Below are positions 31,822 through 44,580 of a stretch of 64,000 nt of DNA, in pieces. Both the position numbers and the translations under genes were made by a program. The notes under the pieces were generated by a model that was not told the origin of the DNA, searched no databases, and worked only from the letters and a program-made list of their open reading frames with translations. The stretch is from positions 126,817,818 through 126,881,817 of the forward strand of contig NC_068937.1 of the NCBI RefSeq assembly GCF_016801865.2. Direction: 5' to 3'. Origin of the DNA: Culex pipiens pallens (Eukaryota; Arthropoda; Insecta; Diptera; Culicidae). Numbering within the stretch: the first letter of the stretch is position 1; each line of letters begins with the position of its first letter.

Positions 31822-32515
31822 TTGGCCACACCCGGAGTGGCCAGTACCCTGGGGAAGGTTCTACCGGGGGGACATTAATCGAACCATACGACTTGGGGCA
31901 ATATGGGTATCAAAATTCATGGTTTTGGAAACTGGTAATGAAAATGGCCATTTGGACTGGATTGGCCACACCCGGAGTGGCCAGTGCCCTCGGGAAGGTT
32001 CTACCGGGGGGACATTAATCGAACCATACGACTTGGGGCAATATGGGTATCAAAATTCATGGTTTTGGAAACTGGTAATGAAAATGGCCATTTGGACTGG
32101 ATTGGCCACACCCGGAGTGGCCAGTGCCCTCGGAAAGGTTCTACCGGGGGGACATTAATCGAACCATACGACTTGGGGCAATATGGGTATCAAAATTCAT
32201 GGTTTTTTAAACTGGTAATGAAAATGGCCATTTTGACTGGATTGGCCACACCCGGAGTGGCCAGTGCCCTCGGGAAGGTTCTACCGGGGGGACATTAATC
32301 GAACCATACGGCTTAGGGCAATATGGGTATCAAAATTCATGGTTTTTTTAACTGGTAATGAAAATGGCCATTTTGACCGGATTGGCCACACCCGGAGTGG
32401 CCATTCCCTTGGAGGAAGGTCTTTCCGGGGGGACATTAATCGAACTATTCGACTTGGGGCAATATGGGTATCAAAATTCATGGTTTTTGATACTGGACAT
32501 GAAAATTACCATTTT
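31822..32515 (+). repeat. short plus-orientation satellite array (copy 1)
   Basis: Five units of about 140 bp with a subset-specific variant (TTTTGGAAACTGG and TTGGACTGG instead of TTTTTGAAACTGG and TTGACCGG). The final unit is diverged (CATTCCCTTGGAGGAAGG), as usual at an array edge. Confidence 0.92.
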
Positions 32516-32721
32516 GATTGGACATTTTCCGAACCATACTTGTTTTGGCAATTTATTTCCACAGAGGTGCCAAAGATTGAAAACATTTTATAGGAATAAA
32601 TTATTTAGGATTAAATACATAGGCAATGTTTTAAAAATATAAAATAAAATAGAATATTTTTTAGGAGTTTTGTACAAAGTTCTTTGTCATATTGGTCATG
32701 TAGAACATAACCACCTGCACC
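32516..32721. other. right tail of composite element (copy 1)
   Basis: AT-rich tail shared with copy 2, including the inverted GACAAAGAACTTTGT motif at 32,674-32,688 and ending CACCTGCACC. Confidence 0.55.
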
Positions 32722-32725
32722 TTTT

Positions 32726-35069
32726 TGTTTTCTAGTACGCATAGAACATAACAATGTGCACGGATAGAAATTTTGTAAGCAAATCCGATAACCGAATGTT
32801 ACCCGTTTTTTTACAGGATTTCGGTGAGAACAATTGTACCAAGAACAGGCACATTTCTTCCAAATAGATTTTTTATATTGTTTGATTTGTATGAAACTTT
32901 GATAATAAAAAAAGGCTATTAAAATATTCAAAAATCTATAAATCTATCTATCAAAGTTGTAGATATTTTTAAATACGTCTCATGCAGTTGTTCATTGGCT
33001 AATTTAAATTGTTTTGCTTGAACTCAAAGAGTTTCAAACTAAGAGGTATCAAACCATCGTGGTTTCACCGTTCGACGAGATGTCGTCATTATGTTCCACT
33101 GTCGTCATCATCATCATCATTGCAGATCTATGCATGTGTTTGGGGTGTAATGTTTCGCAATCTACGTGTCGTACATCATAAGTTTGCATGTTACAACAAC
33201 GCTTGTGACAGATGGCTACTGCCAACAGAGTGGAAACCTGTGGGAGCGGGGGAAAGAAGGGGGGAGATGTTGTAGTAAAATATAGCTCGTTGCTCTGATA
33301 TGAAAGCATATTATGCATGCATACATGATAGAGACAGCATACTGGGGAGATACCTCCAGAGTCGGGGTAGAGTGCCGCACTAACTCGATCAAAACTAATT
33401 GCTCTGACGCGAATCTGCTCATTGTGATGTACGACGAAAGTTGTAGTTTGACATATTTGAGCTGTTGAAATACAAATTGAAGGGTCATGAATAAGTTAGA
33501 ATTCCTTCGAGAATTATCTTTGATCAAATCACTAAATCAGATGTCTTCAGTGGATGTATTATTTTACGTTGTAATTGTGCTCAGTCTTAATATTCTTATA
33601 TAATATTGAAAATCCTTTTAGAAAGAGATTCAAAAATAGATTAACTGATTCCATCGTGACTACATACCTGTGAAGTTGAAATTAAGGGAAAAACTATTTA
33701 AAAAAATGATGCAAAAAACATGTTTGATTCAACCCCTGGATTATTTTCTACAGAGAGATTAACAACAAAGTTGGACAATTTCACAATCGAATTGTTTCAG
33801 GATTCGATCCGCAAATGCAACATTTCAAGTCAAACACAAAATACCGTCAAACACAAAATTTAAAGGAAAGATGACGGAATAAAATTGAAATTACACGCTC
33901 CGACTCAAATTGCGATGATCATGCTCTCGTCACAGCACAATGCGCTCATTGAAAACCATCCACCGAGACCAAATTCGAACATCCTTCCGGCAATGGCAAA
34001 TCGCAAATATTGAGATGGGAATCTTCACTCAACCAGCAGCAGGGCACAATAAAAGCTGTACAAACACTAGGATCTAGTCGAACACACAACATATGACAAG
34101 TGCCCCCCAGTTGCCCCACCACCCCTCCTACGACAACGAATGGCAGAACCTTTGACGTACACGCCTCTCACTCAAATGACTTTTCTTTTTCTCCTCCGTT
34201 TTCAACTTATGTTCAACAATGTTTACAAATCACATAAATCGTGTCAGCATGTGTGTACGTATGTGTGTTCGATCGCAGTGTGTTCTCAAGTCTGTTCAAC
34301 ACACACACACACACACACACATCAACTTTGGAAGGGGAACATGTTTTCCAAACGCTTCTGTTCTGTGCACTGTTGACTGAAAAGACTTCCGCCATGAGTT
34401 TGTGACTGTGTGTGCTGTGTTTTCCGGTAGTTCGTCGAAGACGATGGCACCAAGATGGTGGACGAAACTGGTGCTTACTTACGAACTTAAATATTATTTT
34501 TTATAAGAATTGCTCCAATAACTGTTCGCGACCCTTGCAGCAAAATCATACTAAACTCAAAAAAATACTCTAATTTGTTAGGCGTGTAACATACCAGCAG
34601 AACGTTATGCAACATATGCTCAAAAACAAGCATGTTACCACCTTTACCAACACCCTTCTTGCACCAGAAGCTAAAACGAAAATCCTTGTTGCCATGGTTG
34701 AACCGAAACGGGATATTTATTTTCCACTGAATACAATCGAAATTTGATTAGCTCGTTTTACCCCCCCAAGTTCCACCCTCCCCTGCTCCACGTTGTCATC
34801 GGTTCCACCTCGACCCTGTGGCGTGGCCACCACCACCGGAACCAAAGGCTGTTGCCACGATTCTGGAGGAAAAGAATGCAAATATTGCTACTGCTTGATG
34901 TAGATGTTTGTTTGAGACGACTAAGACGACGACGACGCCGACGTTTTCGGTTGGCTTCCGACTCCTATTTGGTGCTTTAATCTTGAGCTCGCTTCCCAAC
35001 TCGGTCGAACGTCGGAATAATTGAACATGATTGATTTATGTGTTTGCTCACTTGATTCGGTACAGATTT
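32726..35069. other. unique spacer between the two composite copies
   Basis: 2.3 kb with no recognised gene. Contains a perfect CA run near 34,300-34,321, C-rich sequence near 34,760-34,790 and a CGACGACGACG-type stretch near 34,920-34,940. ORFs up to 103 codons lack motifs. Confidence 0.45.
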
Positions 35070-35432
35070 TTTTGACAAAGAACTTTGTCCTAAGGGCACT
35101 GTCTACGGGTGTCAATCCAAAATTTCGCGAAGCGAAAGTGTAACGATTTGTGTCGTTTTTCAAATGCTTATATCTTCCCCCCTATTCAAACAATCTTTAT
35201 GTTTTACCCATCAAACGAAAGGGGAAGACTTAAAGTTCAAGTTGACTACCTCACAAAGTTGATAAAACTTTGTTAAAGTACTTAAAAGTTAAGATGAAAA
35301 TAAAAAATGAATGCAGGAAAAATCCCGGCTGCTGATTGGCTGAAAGCACGTAGCAAATGTTGCCTCCTCTCCTGCTTTCGCGAAACTCTCTCGCGAGAAT
35401 GTGGCACCGCTGTTGCCACATTTCATGCGAAC

Positions 35433-35497
35433 TATTTAAGCTAACAGATAGCCTCAGAAAAATTCAGTAACTGACGAGGTTTCGACAAAGGCGGATC
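35433..35497 (+). promoter_or_regulatory. Pol II-type promoter (copy 2, leader 1)
   Basis: TATTTAAG at 35,433, TCAGT at 35,464-35,468 and GGATC 28-32 nt downstream of the initiator A, as in copy 1. Confidence 0.6.
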
Positions 35498-35661
35498 CAC
35501 GGTGGTAATTTTATTGCCCACACAGACACACACGCACACATTGAAAGACACAGTTTGTGCACTAAATTGGGAGGTATTCTGTTCTTATGAAGATTGTAAG
35601 GACGGTCACCAGACCAGAATGATTTGGGGCAATGGGCTTGGGACCACAATTATACGGTATT

Positions 35662-37262
35662 GGCCACACCCGGAGTGGCCAGTGCCCTGGGGAAGGTTCT
35701 ACCGGGGGGACATTAATCGAACCATACGACTTAGGGCAATATGGGTATCAAAATTCATGGTTTTTGAAACTGGTAATGAAAATGGCCATTTTGACCGGAA
35801 TGGCCACACCCGGAGTGGCCAGTGCCCTCGGGAAGGTTCTACCGGGGGGACATTAATCGAACCATACGACTTGGGGCAATATGGGTATCAAAATTCATGG
35901 TTTTTGAAACTGGTAATGAAAATGGCCATTTTGACCGGATTGGCCACACCCGGAGTGGCCAGTGCCCTCGGGAAGGTTCTACCGGGGGGACATTAATCGA
36001 ACCATACGACTTGGGGCAATATGGGTATCAAAATTCATGGTTTTTGAAACTGGTAATGAAAATGGCCATTTTGACCGGATTGGCCACACCCGGAGTGGCC
36101 AGTGCCCTCGGGAAGGTTCTACCGGGGGGACATTAATCGAACCATACGACTTGGGGCAATATGGGTATCAAAATTCATGGTTTTTGAAACTGGTAATGAA
36201 AATGGCCATTTTGACCGGATTGGCCACACCCGGAGTGGCCAGTGCCCTCGGGAAGGTTCTACCGGGGGGACATTAATCGAACCATACGACTTGGGGCAAT
36301 ATGGGTATCAAAATTCATGGTTTTTGAAACTGGTAATGAAAATGGCCATTTTGACCGGATTGGCCACACCCGGAGTGGCCAGTGCCCTCGGGGAGGTTCT
36401 ACCGGGGGGACATTAATCGAACCATACGACTTGGGGCAATATGGGTATCAAAATTCATGGTTTTTGAAACTGGTAATGAAAATGGCCATTTTGACCGGAT
36501 TGGCCACACCCGGAGTGGCCAGTGCCCTCGGGGAGGTTCTACCGGGGGGACATTAATCGAACCATACGACTTGGGGCAATATGGGTATCAAAATTCATGG
36601 TTTTTGAAACTGGTAATGAAAATGGCCATTTTGACCGGATTGGCCACACCCGGAGTGGCCAGTGCCCTCGGGAAGGTTCTACCGGGGGGACATTAATCGA
36701 ACCATACGACTTGGGGCAATATGGGTATCAAAATTCATGGTTCTTGAAACTGGTAATGAAAATGGCCATTTTGACCAGATTGGCCACACCCGGAGTGGCC
36801 AGTGCCCTCGGGAAGGTTCTACCGGGGGGACATTAATCGAACCATACGACTTGGGGCAATATGGGTATCAAAATTCATGGTTTTTGAATCTGGTAATGAA
36901 AATGGCCATTTTGACCGGATTGGCCACACCCGGAGTGGCCAGTGCCCTCGGGAAGGTTCTACCGGGGGGACATTAATCGAACCATACGACTTAGGGCAAT
37001 ATGGGTATCAAAATTCATGGTTTTTGAAACTGGTAATGAAAATGGCCATTTTGACCGGAATGGCCACACCCGGAGTGGCCAGTGCCCTCGGGAAGGTTCT
37101 ACCGGGGGGACATTAATCGAACCATACGACTTAGGGCAATATGGGTATCAAAATTCATGGTTTTTGAAACTGGTAATGAAAATGGCCACACCCGGAGTGG
37201 CCAATGCCCTGGAGAAGGTTCTATCATGGGGACTTTAATCGAACCATACGACTTGGGGCAAT
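35662..37262 (+). repeat. 140-bp satellite array, plus orientation (copy 2)
   Basis: Same units, order and edge as 25,691-27,290. The single-base variants used as markers (TTCTTGAAAC, TTTTTGAATC, GACCAGATT) recur in the same relative units. Confidence 0.95.
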
Positions 37263-37483
37263 TTTGATACCCATATTACCCCAAATCGTATAGTTCGGTA
37301 AATGTCCCCCCGGGAAGACCTTTCTTAAAGGCAATGGCCACTCCGGGTGTGGCCAATCCGGTCAAAATGGCCATTTTCAATACCAGTTTCAAAAACCATG
37401 AATTTTGATACCCATATTGCCCAAGTCGTATGGTTCCATTAATGTCCCCCCGGTAGAACCTTCCCGAGGGCACTGGCCACGAT
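37263..37483 (-). repeat. inverted satellite stretch at the orientation switch (copy 2)
   Basis: Counterpart of 27,291-27,510, same breakpoint sequence. Confidence 0.85.
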
Positions 37484-38501
37484 TTTTAGGAAAAAATCTG
37501 ACTTTTTAACAATTTTACCCAAAATTTAAAAGTATTTTATTAAAAGACTTATATACTTTGTTGACTACAAATAACATTTAATGTTTCTTAATGGCTGAAT
37601 AAATTTGATGCTGACATGAGTTTGCGGGCCAATAAAAAAAAAGTTATTTTTTAATTAAGTTAGGCTGTTGCAAATGCATTTTTTTTTTGCATTAATAATC
37701 CTTATTAGGATTTTTTTTGGCAAAAAAAAATATTTTCGTCAATACTTAGATATTTTGAAAACGAATGATTGCAAAACAACTGGACAGGTTTATAATGCAT
37801 TTTAAAATACTTTTTTTCATTAAAATTTAGAAACTATGTCTCCTTATTGAAATATTTATACGTTTTCTATTTGTTTGCCTGAAAAAAAAATCTCGACACC
37901 TTATTTTGTAAACTTCAAATGTTAGACCAAAATTTCTAAAAAGTGACTTTTGCCCCTACCAAACACAAACTTTAACTCTAGATTAAATTTTCAAAAGGTT
38001 TTATTTGCATAGGAAACCCAGGAATCATAGGTTGATTTGAAAATTTACTTTAGAATTTATATCACTTATTTTTTGTAAACGCAAAATAGCTCCTAAAACA
38101 TGTCGAAAACACAAAGTATGACATTTTTAGGTAATTATTAAGTATCATAACGGCTCGTTCACCAATTTGCCCAATTCTACTCCATATTTTTTAAATAAAA
38201 TTGAGGTTGAATCTGTTCTGATTGAAGTATTTTTGTTTTTTATTGTCAATGTTAAGACATGCTTTTTCAAATGAAATTTTGCTAAAAATGTACCCAGAAA
38301 TTGAAAAAGGATTGGAAATCCTGTTTCAAAACCTATCTTCACCTGATCTTTACCTTAGTGAAAATGTGTCCAAAGAATTATAGAAAGCAGCTCTTTTGCG
38401 AATTGAATCCATTTATAAATCATAGTTAAATGATTTTGAAAACATTTCAATATGTCTTTTAGAAAACTTCTTTTATTATGACAATTACTCCCAACTTTAA
38501 T
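37484..38501. other. AT-rich core between opposed arrays (copy 2)
   Basis: Counterpart of 27,511-28,528; no differences noticed by eye. Confidence 0.7.
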
Positions 38502-41258
38502 CGTAATGCCCCAAGTCGCATGGTTCGATTAATGTCCCCCCGGTAGAACCTTCCCGAGGGCACTGGCCACTCCGGGTGTGGCCAATCCAGTCAAAATGGT
38601 CATTTTCATTACCAGTTTCAAAAACCATGAATTTTGATACCCATATTGCCCCAAGTCGTATGGTTCGATTAATGTCCCCCCGGTAGAACCTTTCCCAGGG
38701 CACTGACCACTCCGGGTGTGGTCAATCCGATCCGGGTGTGGCCAATCCAGTCAAAATGGCCATTTTCATTATCAGTTTCAAAAACCATGAATTTTGATAC
38801 CCATATTGCCCTAAGTCGTATGGTTCGATTAATGTCCCCCCCCCCCCCCGGTAGAACCTTCCCCAGGGCACTGGCCACTCCGGGTGTTGCCAATCCGATC
38901 CGGGTGTGGCCAATCCAGTCAAAATGGCCATATTCATTATCAGTTTCAAAAACCATGAATTTTGATACCCATATTGCCCCAAGTCGTATGGTTCGATTAA
39001 TGTCCCCCCGGTAGAACCTTCCCCAGGGCACTGACCACTACGGGTGTTGCCAATCCGATCCGGGTGTGGCCAATCCGGTCAAAATGGCCATTTTCATTAC
39101 CAGTTTCAAAAACCATGAATTTTGATACCCATATTGCCCCAAGTCGTATGGTTCGATTAATGTCCCCCCGGTAGAACCTTCCCGAGGGCACTGGCCACTC
39201 CGGGTGTGGCCAATCCGGTCAAAATGGCCATTTTCATTACCAGTTTCAAAAACCATGAATTTTGATACCCATATTGCCCCAAGTCGTATGGTTCGATTAA
39301 TGTCCCCCCGGTAGAACCTTCCCGAGGGCACTGGCCACTCCGGGTGTGGCCAATCCAGTCAAAATGGCCATTTTCATTACCAGTTTCAAATACCATGAAT
39401 TTTGATACCCATATTGCCCCAAGTCGTATGGTTCGATTAATGTCCCCCCGGTAGAACCTTCCCGAGGGCACTGGCCACTCCGGGTGTGGCCAATCCAGTC
39501 AAAATGGCCATTTTCATTACCAGTTTCAAATACCATGAATTTTGATACCCATATTGCCCCAAGTCGTATGGTTCGATTAATGTCCCCCCGGTAGAACCTT
39601 CCCGAGGGCACTGGCCACTCCGGGTGTGGCCAATCCGGTCAAAATGGCCATTTTCATTACCAGTTTCAAAAACCATGAATTTTGATACCCATATTGCCCC
39701 AAGACGTATGGTTCGATTAATGTCCCCCCGGTAGAACCTTCCCGAGGGCACTGGCCACTCCGGGTGTGGCCAATCCGGTCAAAATGGCCATTTTCATTAC
39801 CAGTTTCAAGAACCATGAATTTTGATACCCATATTGCCCCAAGTCGTATGGTTCGATTAATGTCCCCCCGGTAGAACCTTTCCCAGGGCACTGACCACTC
39901 CGGGTGTGGTCAATCCGATCCGGGTGTGGCCAATCCAGTCAAAATGGCCATTTTCATTATCAGTTTCAAAAACCATGAATTTTGATACCCATATTGCCCT
40001 AAGTCGTATGGTTCGATTAATGTCCCCCCCCCCCCCCCGGTAGAACCTTCCCCAGGGCACTGGCCACTCCGGGTGTTGCCAATCCGATCCGGGTGTGGCC
40101 AATCCAGTCAAAATGGCCATATTCATTATCAGTTTCAAAAACCATGAATTTTGATACCCATATTGCCCCAAGTCGTATGGTTCGATTAATGTCCCCCCCC
40201 CCGCCCCCCCCCGGTAGAACCTGTCCCAGGGCACGGACCACTACGGGTGTTGCCAATCCGATCCGGGTGTGGCCAATCCGGTCAAAATGGCCATTTTCAT
40301 TACCAGTTTCAAAAACCATGAATTTTGATACCCATATTGCCCCAAGTCGTATGGTTCGATTAATGTCCCCCCGGTAGAACCTTCCCGAGGGCACTGGCCA
40401 CTCCGGGTGTGGCCAATCCGGTCAAAATGGCCATTTTCATTACCAGTTTCAAAAACCATGAATTTTGATACCCATATTGCCCCAAGTCGTATGGTTCGAT
40501 TAATGTCCCCCCGGTAGAACCTTCCCGAGGGCACTGGCCACTCCGGGTGTGGCCAATCCAGTCAAAATGGCCATTTTCATTACCAGTTTCAAATACCATG
40601 AATTTTGATACCCATATTGCCCCAAGTCGTATGGTTCGATTAATGTCCCCCCGGTAGAACCTTCCCGAGGGCACTGGCCACTCCGGGTGTGGCCAATCCA
40701 GTCAAAATGGCCATTTTCATTACCAGTTTCAAATACCATGAATTTTGATACCCATATTGCCCCAAGTCGTATGGTTCGATTAATGTCCCCCCGGTAGAAC
40801 CTTCCCGAGGGCACTGGCCACTCCGGGTGTGGCCAATCCGGTCAAAATGGCCATTTTCATTACCAGTTTCAAAAACCATGAATTTTGATACCCATATTGC
40901 CCCAAGTCGTATGGTTCGATTAATGTCCCCCCGGTAGAACCTTCCCGAGGGCACTGGCCACTCCGGGTGTGGCCAATCCGGTCAAAATGGCCATTTTCAT
41001 TACCAGTTTCAAAAACCATGAATTTTGATACCCATATTGCCCCAAGTCGTATGGTTCGATTAATGTCCCCCCGGTAGAACCTTCCCGAGGGCACTGGCCA
41101 CTCCGGGTGTGGCCAATCCAGTCAAAATGGCCATTTTCATTACCAGTTTCAAATACCATGAATTTTGATACCCATATTGCCCCAAGTCGTATGGTTCGAT
41201 TAATGTCCCCCCGGTAGAACCTTCCCCAGGGCACTGGCCACTCCGGGTGTGGCCAATA
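38502..41258 (-). repeat. 140/160-bp satellite array, minus orientation (copy 2)
   Basis: Same composition as 28,529-31,265 including the 160-bp variants and the ~1.2-kb higher-order repeat. Three units carry lengthened C runs (38,836-38,849; 40,024-40,038; 40,193-40,212 with one internal G), against one in copy 1. Confidence 0.93.
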
Positions 41259-41419
41259 CCGTATAATTGTGGTCCCAAGCCCATTGCCCCAAATCATTCT
41301 GGTCTGGTGACCGTCCTTACAATCTTCATAAGAACAGAATACCTCCCAATTTAGTGCACAAACTGTGTCTTTCAATGTGTGCGTGTGTGTCTGTGTGGGC
41401 AATAAAATTACCACCGTGG

Positions 41420-41483
41420 ATCCGCCTTTGTCGAAACCTCGTCAGTTACTGAATTTTTCTGAGGCTATCTGTTAGCTTAAATA
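41420..41483 (-). promoter_or_regulatory. Pol II-type promoter, inverted leader (copy 2, leader 2)
   Basis: On the minus strand: TATTTAAG (41,476-41,483), TCAGT (41,448-41,452) and GGATC (41,419-41,423), same spacing as the other leaders. Confidence 0.58.
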
Positions 41484-41589
41484 GTTCGCATGAAATGTGG
41501 CAACATGGTGCAAATTTTGCCTCCTCTCCTGCTTTCGCGAAACTCTCTCGCGAGAATGTGGCACCGCTGTTGCCACATTTCATGCGAAC

Positions 41590-41655
41590 TATTTATGCTA
41601 ACAGATAGCCTCAGAAAAATTCAGTAACTGACGAGGTTTCGACAAAGGCGGATCC
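41590..41655 (+). promoter_or_regulatory. Pol II-type promoter, direct leader (copy 2, leader 3)
   Basis: TATTTATG at 41,590, TCAGT at 41,621-41,625 and GGATC 28 nt downstream. Forms a divergent pair with leader 2. Confidence 0.58.
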
Positions 41656-41817
41656 ACGGTGGTAATTTTATTGCCCACACAGACACACACGCACACATTG
41701 AAAGACACAGTTTGTGCACTAAATTGGGAGGTATTCTGTTCTTATGAAGATTGTAAGGACGGTCACCAGACCAGAATGATTTGGGGCAATGGGCTTGGGA
41801 CCACAATTATACGGTAT

Positions 41818-42512
41818 TGGCCACACCCGGAGTGGCCAGTACCCTGGGGAAGGTTCTACCGGGGGGACATTAATCGAACCATACGACTTGGGGCAATATG
41901 GGTATCAAAATTCATGGTTTTGGAAACTGGTAATGAAAATGGCCATTTGGACTGGATTGGCCACACCCGGAGTGGCCAGTGCCCTCGGGAAGGTTCTACC
42001 GGGGGGACATTAATCGAACCATACGACTTGGGGCAATATGGGTATCAAAATTCATGGTTTTGGAAACTGGTAATGAAAATGGCCATTTGGACTGGATTGG
42101 CCACACCCGGAGTGGCCAGTGCCCTCGGAAAGGTTCTACCGGGGGGACATTAATCGAACCATACGACTTGGGGCAATATGGGTATCAAAATTCATGGTTT
42201 TTTAAACTGGTAATGAAAATGGCCATTTTGACTGGATTGGCCACACCCGGAGTGGCCAGTGCCCTCGGGAAGGTTCTACCGGGGGGACATTAATCGAACC
42301 ATACGGCTTAGGGCAATATGGGTATCAAAATTCATGGTTTTTTTAACTGGTAATGAAAATGGCCATTTTGACCGGATTGGCCACACCCGGAGTGGCCATT
42401 CCCTTGGAGGAAGGTCTTTCCGGGGGGACATTAATCGAACTATTCGACTTGGGGCAATATGGGTATCAAAATTCATGGTTTTTGATACTGGACATGAAAA
42501 TTACCATTTTGA
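41818..42512 (+). repeat. short plus-orientation satellite array (copy 2)
   Basis: Counterpart of 31,822-32,515 with the same variant units. Confidence 0.92.
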
Positions 42513-42720
42513 TTGGACATTTTCCGAACCATACTTGTTTTGGCAATTTATTTCCACAGAGGTGCCAAAGATTGAAAACATTTTATAGGAATAAATTATT
42601 TAGGATTAAATACATAGGCAATGTTTTAAAAATATAAAATAAAATAGAATATTTTTTAGGAGTTTTGTACAAAGTTCTTTGTCATATTGGTCATGTAGAA
42701 CATAACCACCTGCACCTTTT

Positions 42721-43195
42721 ATTTGTGGTGGTTTGCAGTCATGCATTTCATTTTGATATTACTAGTTTCTTTTCTAGAACGAATTCTCTTTTCTGAAAAA
42801 GTTTTTAAAAATAAAATTTTATGAAACAGAAAAATGGACCATGCAGATTTTATGATTTCATGATTTTATGATTTTACGATTTTACGATTTTATGATTTTA
42901 CAAGCCTTACCCGAAAAACTTCGTCTTTTCATTTTTTCGTTTGTTGACGTTTTTAGCCTTTTTTTTTTCTTATTCATCCTTCTATGATCAAAATTTGATT
43001 TTACGCCCTTTTTCCCATACAATCTGCAGATTTTCCGGAATCGGTTCCAGAGTGGCCAAAGTTGCCACTTTTTGGCGTAAGAACCTTCCTTGGACTTATA
43101 CGAACCCAACGCAACAAAGAGCACCTCGATCCGACGTTCCGTGTTGAATTGATTCGCGTTCGAACAAAACTGTCGAAATTTTTTATATATATAGA
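42721..43195. other. spacer with a small pre-array of the 8-bp satellite
   Basis: Mostly non-coding. 42,850-42,901 holds a few TGATTTTA/TGATTTTAC units, a minor outlier of the large array that follows. Confidence 0.55.
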
Positions 43196-43198
43196 GAA

Positions 43199-44580
43199 GA
43201 TGATTTTTTGATTTTATGATTTTATGATTTAATGATTTAATGATTTAATGATTTAATGATTTGATGATTTTATGATTTTATGATTTTATGATTTTATGAT
43301 TTTATGATTTTATGATTTTATGATTTTATGATTTTATGATTTTATGATTTTATGATTTAATGATTTAATGATTTAATGATTTTCTGATTTTCTGATTTTA
43401 TGATTTTATGATTTTATGATTTTATGAATTTATGATTTTCTGATTTTATGATTTTATGATTTTATGATTTTATGATTTTATGATTTTATGATTTTATGAT
43501 TTTATGATTTTATGATTTTATGATTTTATGATTTTATGATTTTATGATTTTATGATTTTATGATTTTATGATTTTATGATTTTATGATTTTATGATTTTA
43601 TGATTTTATGATTTTATGATTTTATGATTTTATGATTTTATGATTTTATGATTTTATGATTTTATGATTTTATGATTTTATGATTTTATGATTTTATGAT
43701 TTTATGATTTTATGATTTTATGATTTTATGATTTTATGATTTTATGATTTTATGATTTTATGATTTTATGATTTTATGATTTTATGATTTTATGATTTAT
43801 GATTTTATGATTTTATGATTTTATGATTTTATGATTTTATGATTTTATGATTTTATGATTTTATGATTTTATGATTTTATGATTTTATGATTTTATGATT
43901 TTATGATTTTATGATTTTATGATTTTATGATTTTATGATTTTATGATTTTATGATTTTATGATTTTATGATTTTATGATTTTATGATTTTATGATTTTAT
44001 GATTTTATGATTTTATGATTTTATGATTTTATGATTTTATGATTTTATGATTTTATGATTTTATGATTTTATGATTTTATGATTTTATGATTTTATGATT
44101 TTATGATTTTATGATTTTATGATTTTATGATTTTATGATTTTATGATTTTATGATTTTATGATTTTATGATTTTATGATTTTATGATTTTATGATTTTAT
44201 GATTTTATGATTTTATGATTTTATGATTTTATGATTTTATGATTTTATGATTTTATGATTTTATGATTTTATGATTTTATGATTTTATGATTTTATGATT
44301 TTATGATTTTATGATTTTATGATTTTATGATTTTATGATTTTATGATTTTATGATTTTATGATTTTATGATTTTATGATTTTATGATTTTATGATTTTAT
44401 GATTTTATGATTTTATGATTTTATGATTTTATGATTTTATGATTTTATGATTTTATGATTTTATGATTTTATGATTTTATGATTTTATGATTTTATGATT
44501 TTATGATTTTATGATTTTATGATTTTATGATTGTATGATTTTGTGATTTTATGATTTCATAATTTTATGATTTTTAATTT
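43199..44580 (+). repeat. (TGATTTTA)n 8-bp satellite
   Basis: About 1.38 kb of nearly uninterrupted 8-bp units (roughly 170). Variants TGATTTAA and TGATTTTC cluster in the left quarter and TGATTGTA, TGATTTCA near the right edge. The central part is essentially perfect apart from one unit missing a base near 43,795. Confidence 0.97.

Larger units (their letters stand above)
25103..32721. mobile_element. composite satellite-bearing element, copy 1
   Basis: This 7.6-kb unit recurs nearly identically at 35,074-42,716 with different flanks. It begins GACAAAGAACTTTGTCC and ends CTGCACC, with TTTT on both sides in both copies (a possible but low-complexity 4-bp duplication). The palindromic GACAAAGAACTTTGT motif returns inverted 33 bp inside the right end. 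Order: 340-bp left segment, promoter-like leader, plus-orientation satellite array, short inverted stretch, AT-rich core, minus-orientation array, inverted leader, direct leader, short plus array, AT-rich tail. No transposase or RT is encoded. Transposon class is unknown; a segmental duplication is the alternative. Confidence 0.7.
35074..42716. mobile_element. composite satellite-bearing element, copy 2
   Basis: Nearly identical to 25,103-32,721 at an offset of 9,971 bp. It is 24 bp longer, which can be explained largely by longer C runs in three satellite units. Left flank (CGGTACAGATTTT) and right flank (ATTTGTGGTGG) differ from copy 1, so the shared boundaries are defined by comparison. 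The same internal order of leaders, arrays and core is present, including rare variant monomers in matching positions. The copies therefore arose by duplication of the whole unit, not by independent array growth. Confidence 0.72.

Noticed and set aside
25103..32721. Composite element as a Helitron
   Set aside because: Ends are not TC...CTRR with a 3' hairpin and the insertion is not between A and T.
34921..35163. 80-codon minus-strand ORF sharing its start with 24,899-25,192
   Set aside because: The shared part is only the left end of the duplicated composite; the ORFs run out into unrelated flanks.
25103..42716. The two 7.6-kb copies as LTRs of one giant element
   Set aside because: They do not have TG...CA ends, the spacer is 2.3 kb with no PBS, PPT or pol, and internal promoters and arrays are unlike LTR structure.
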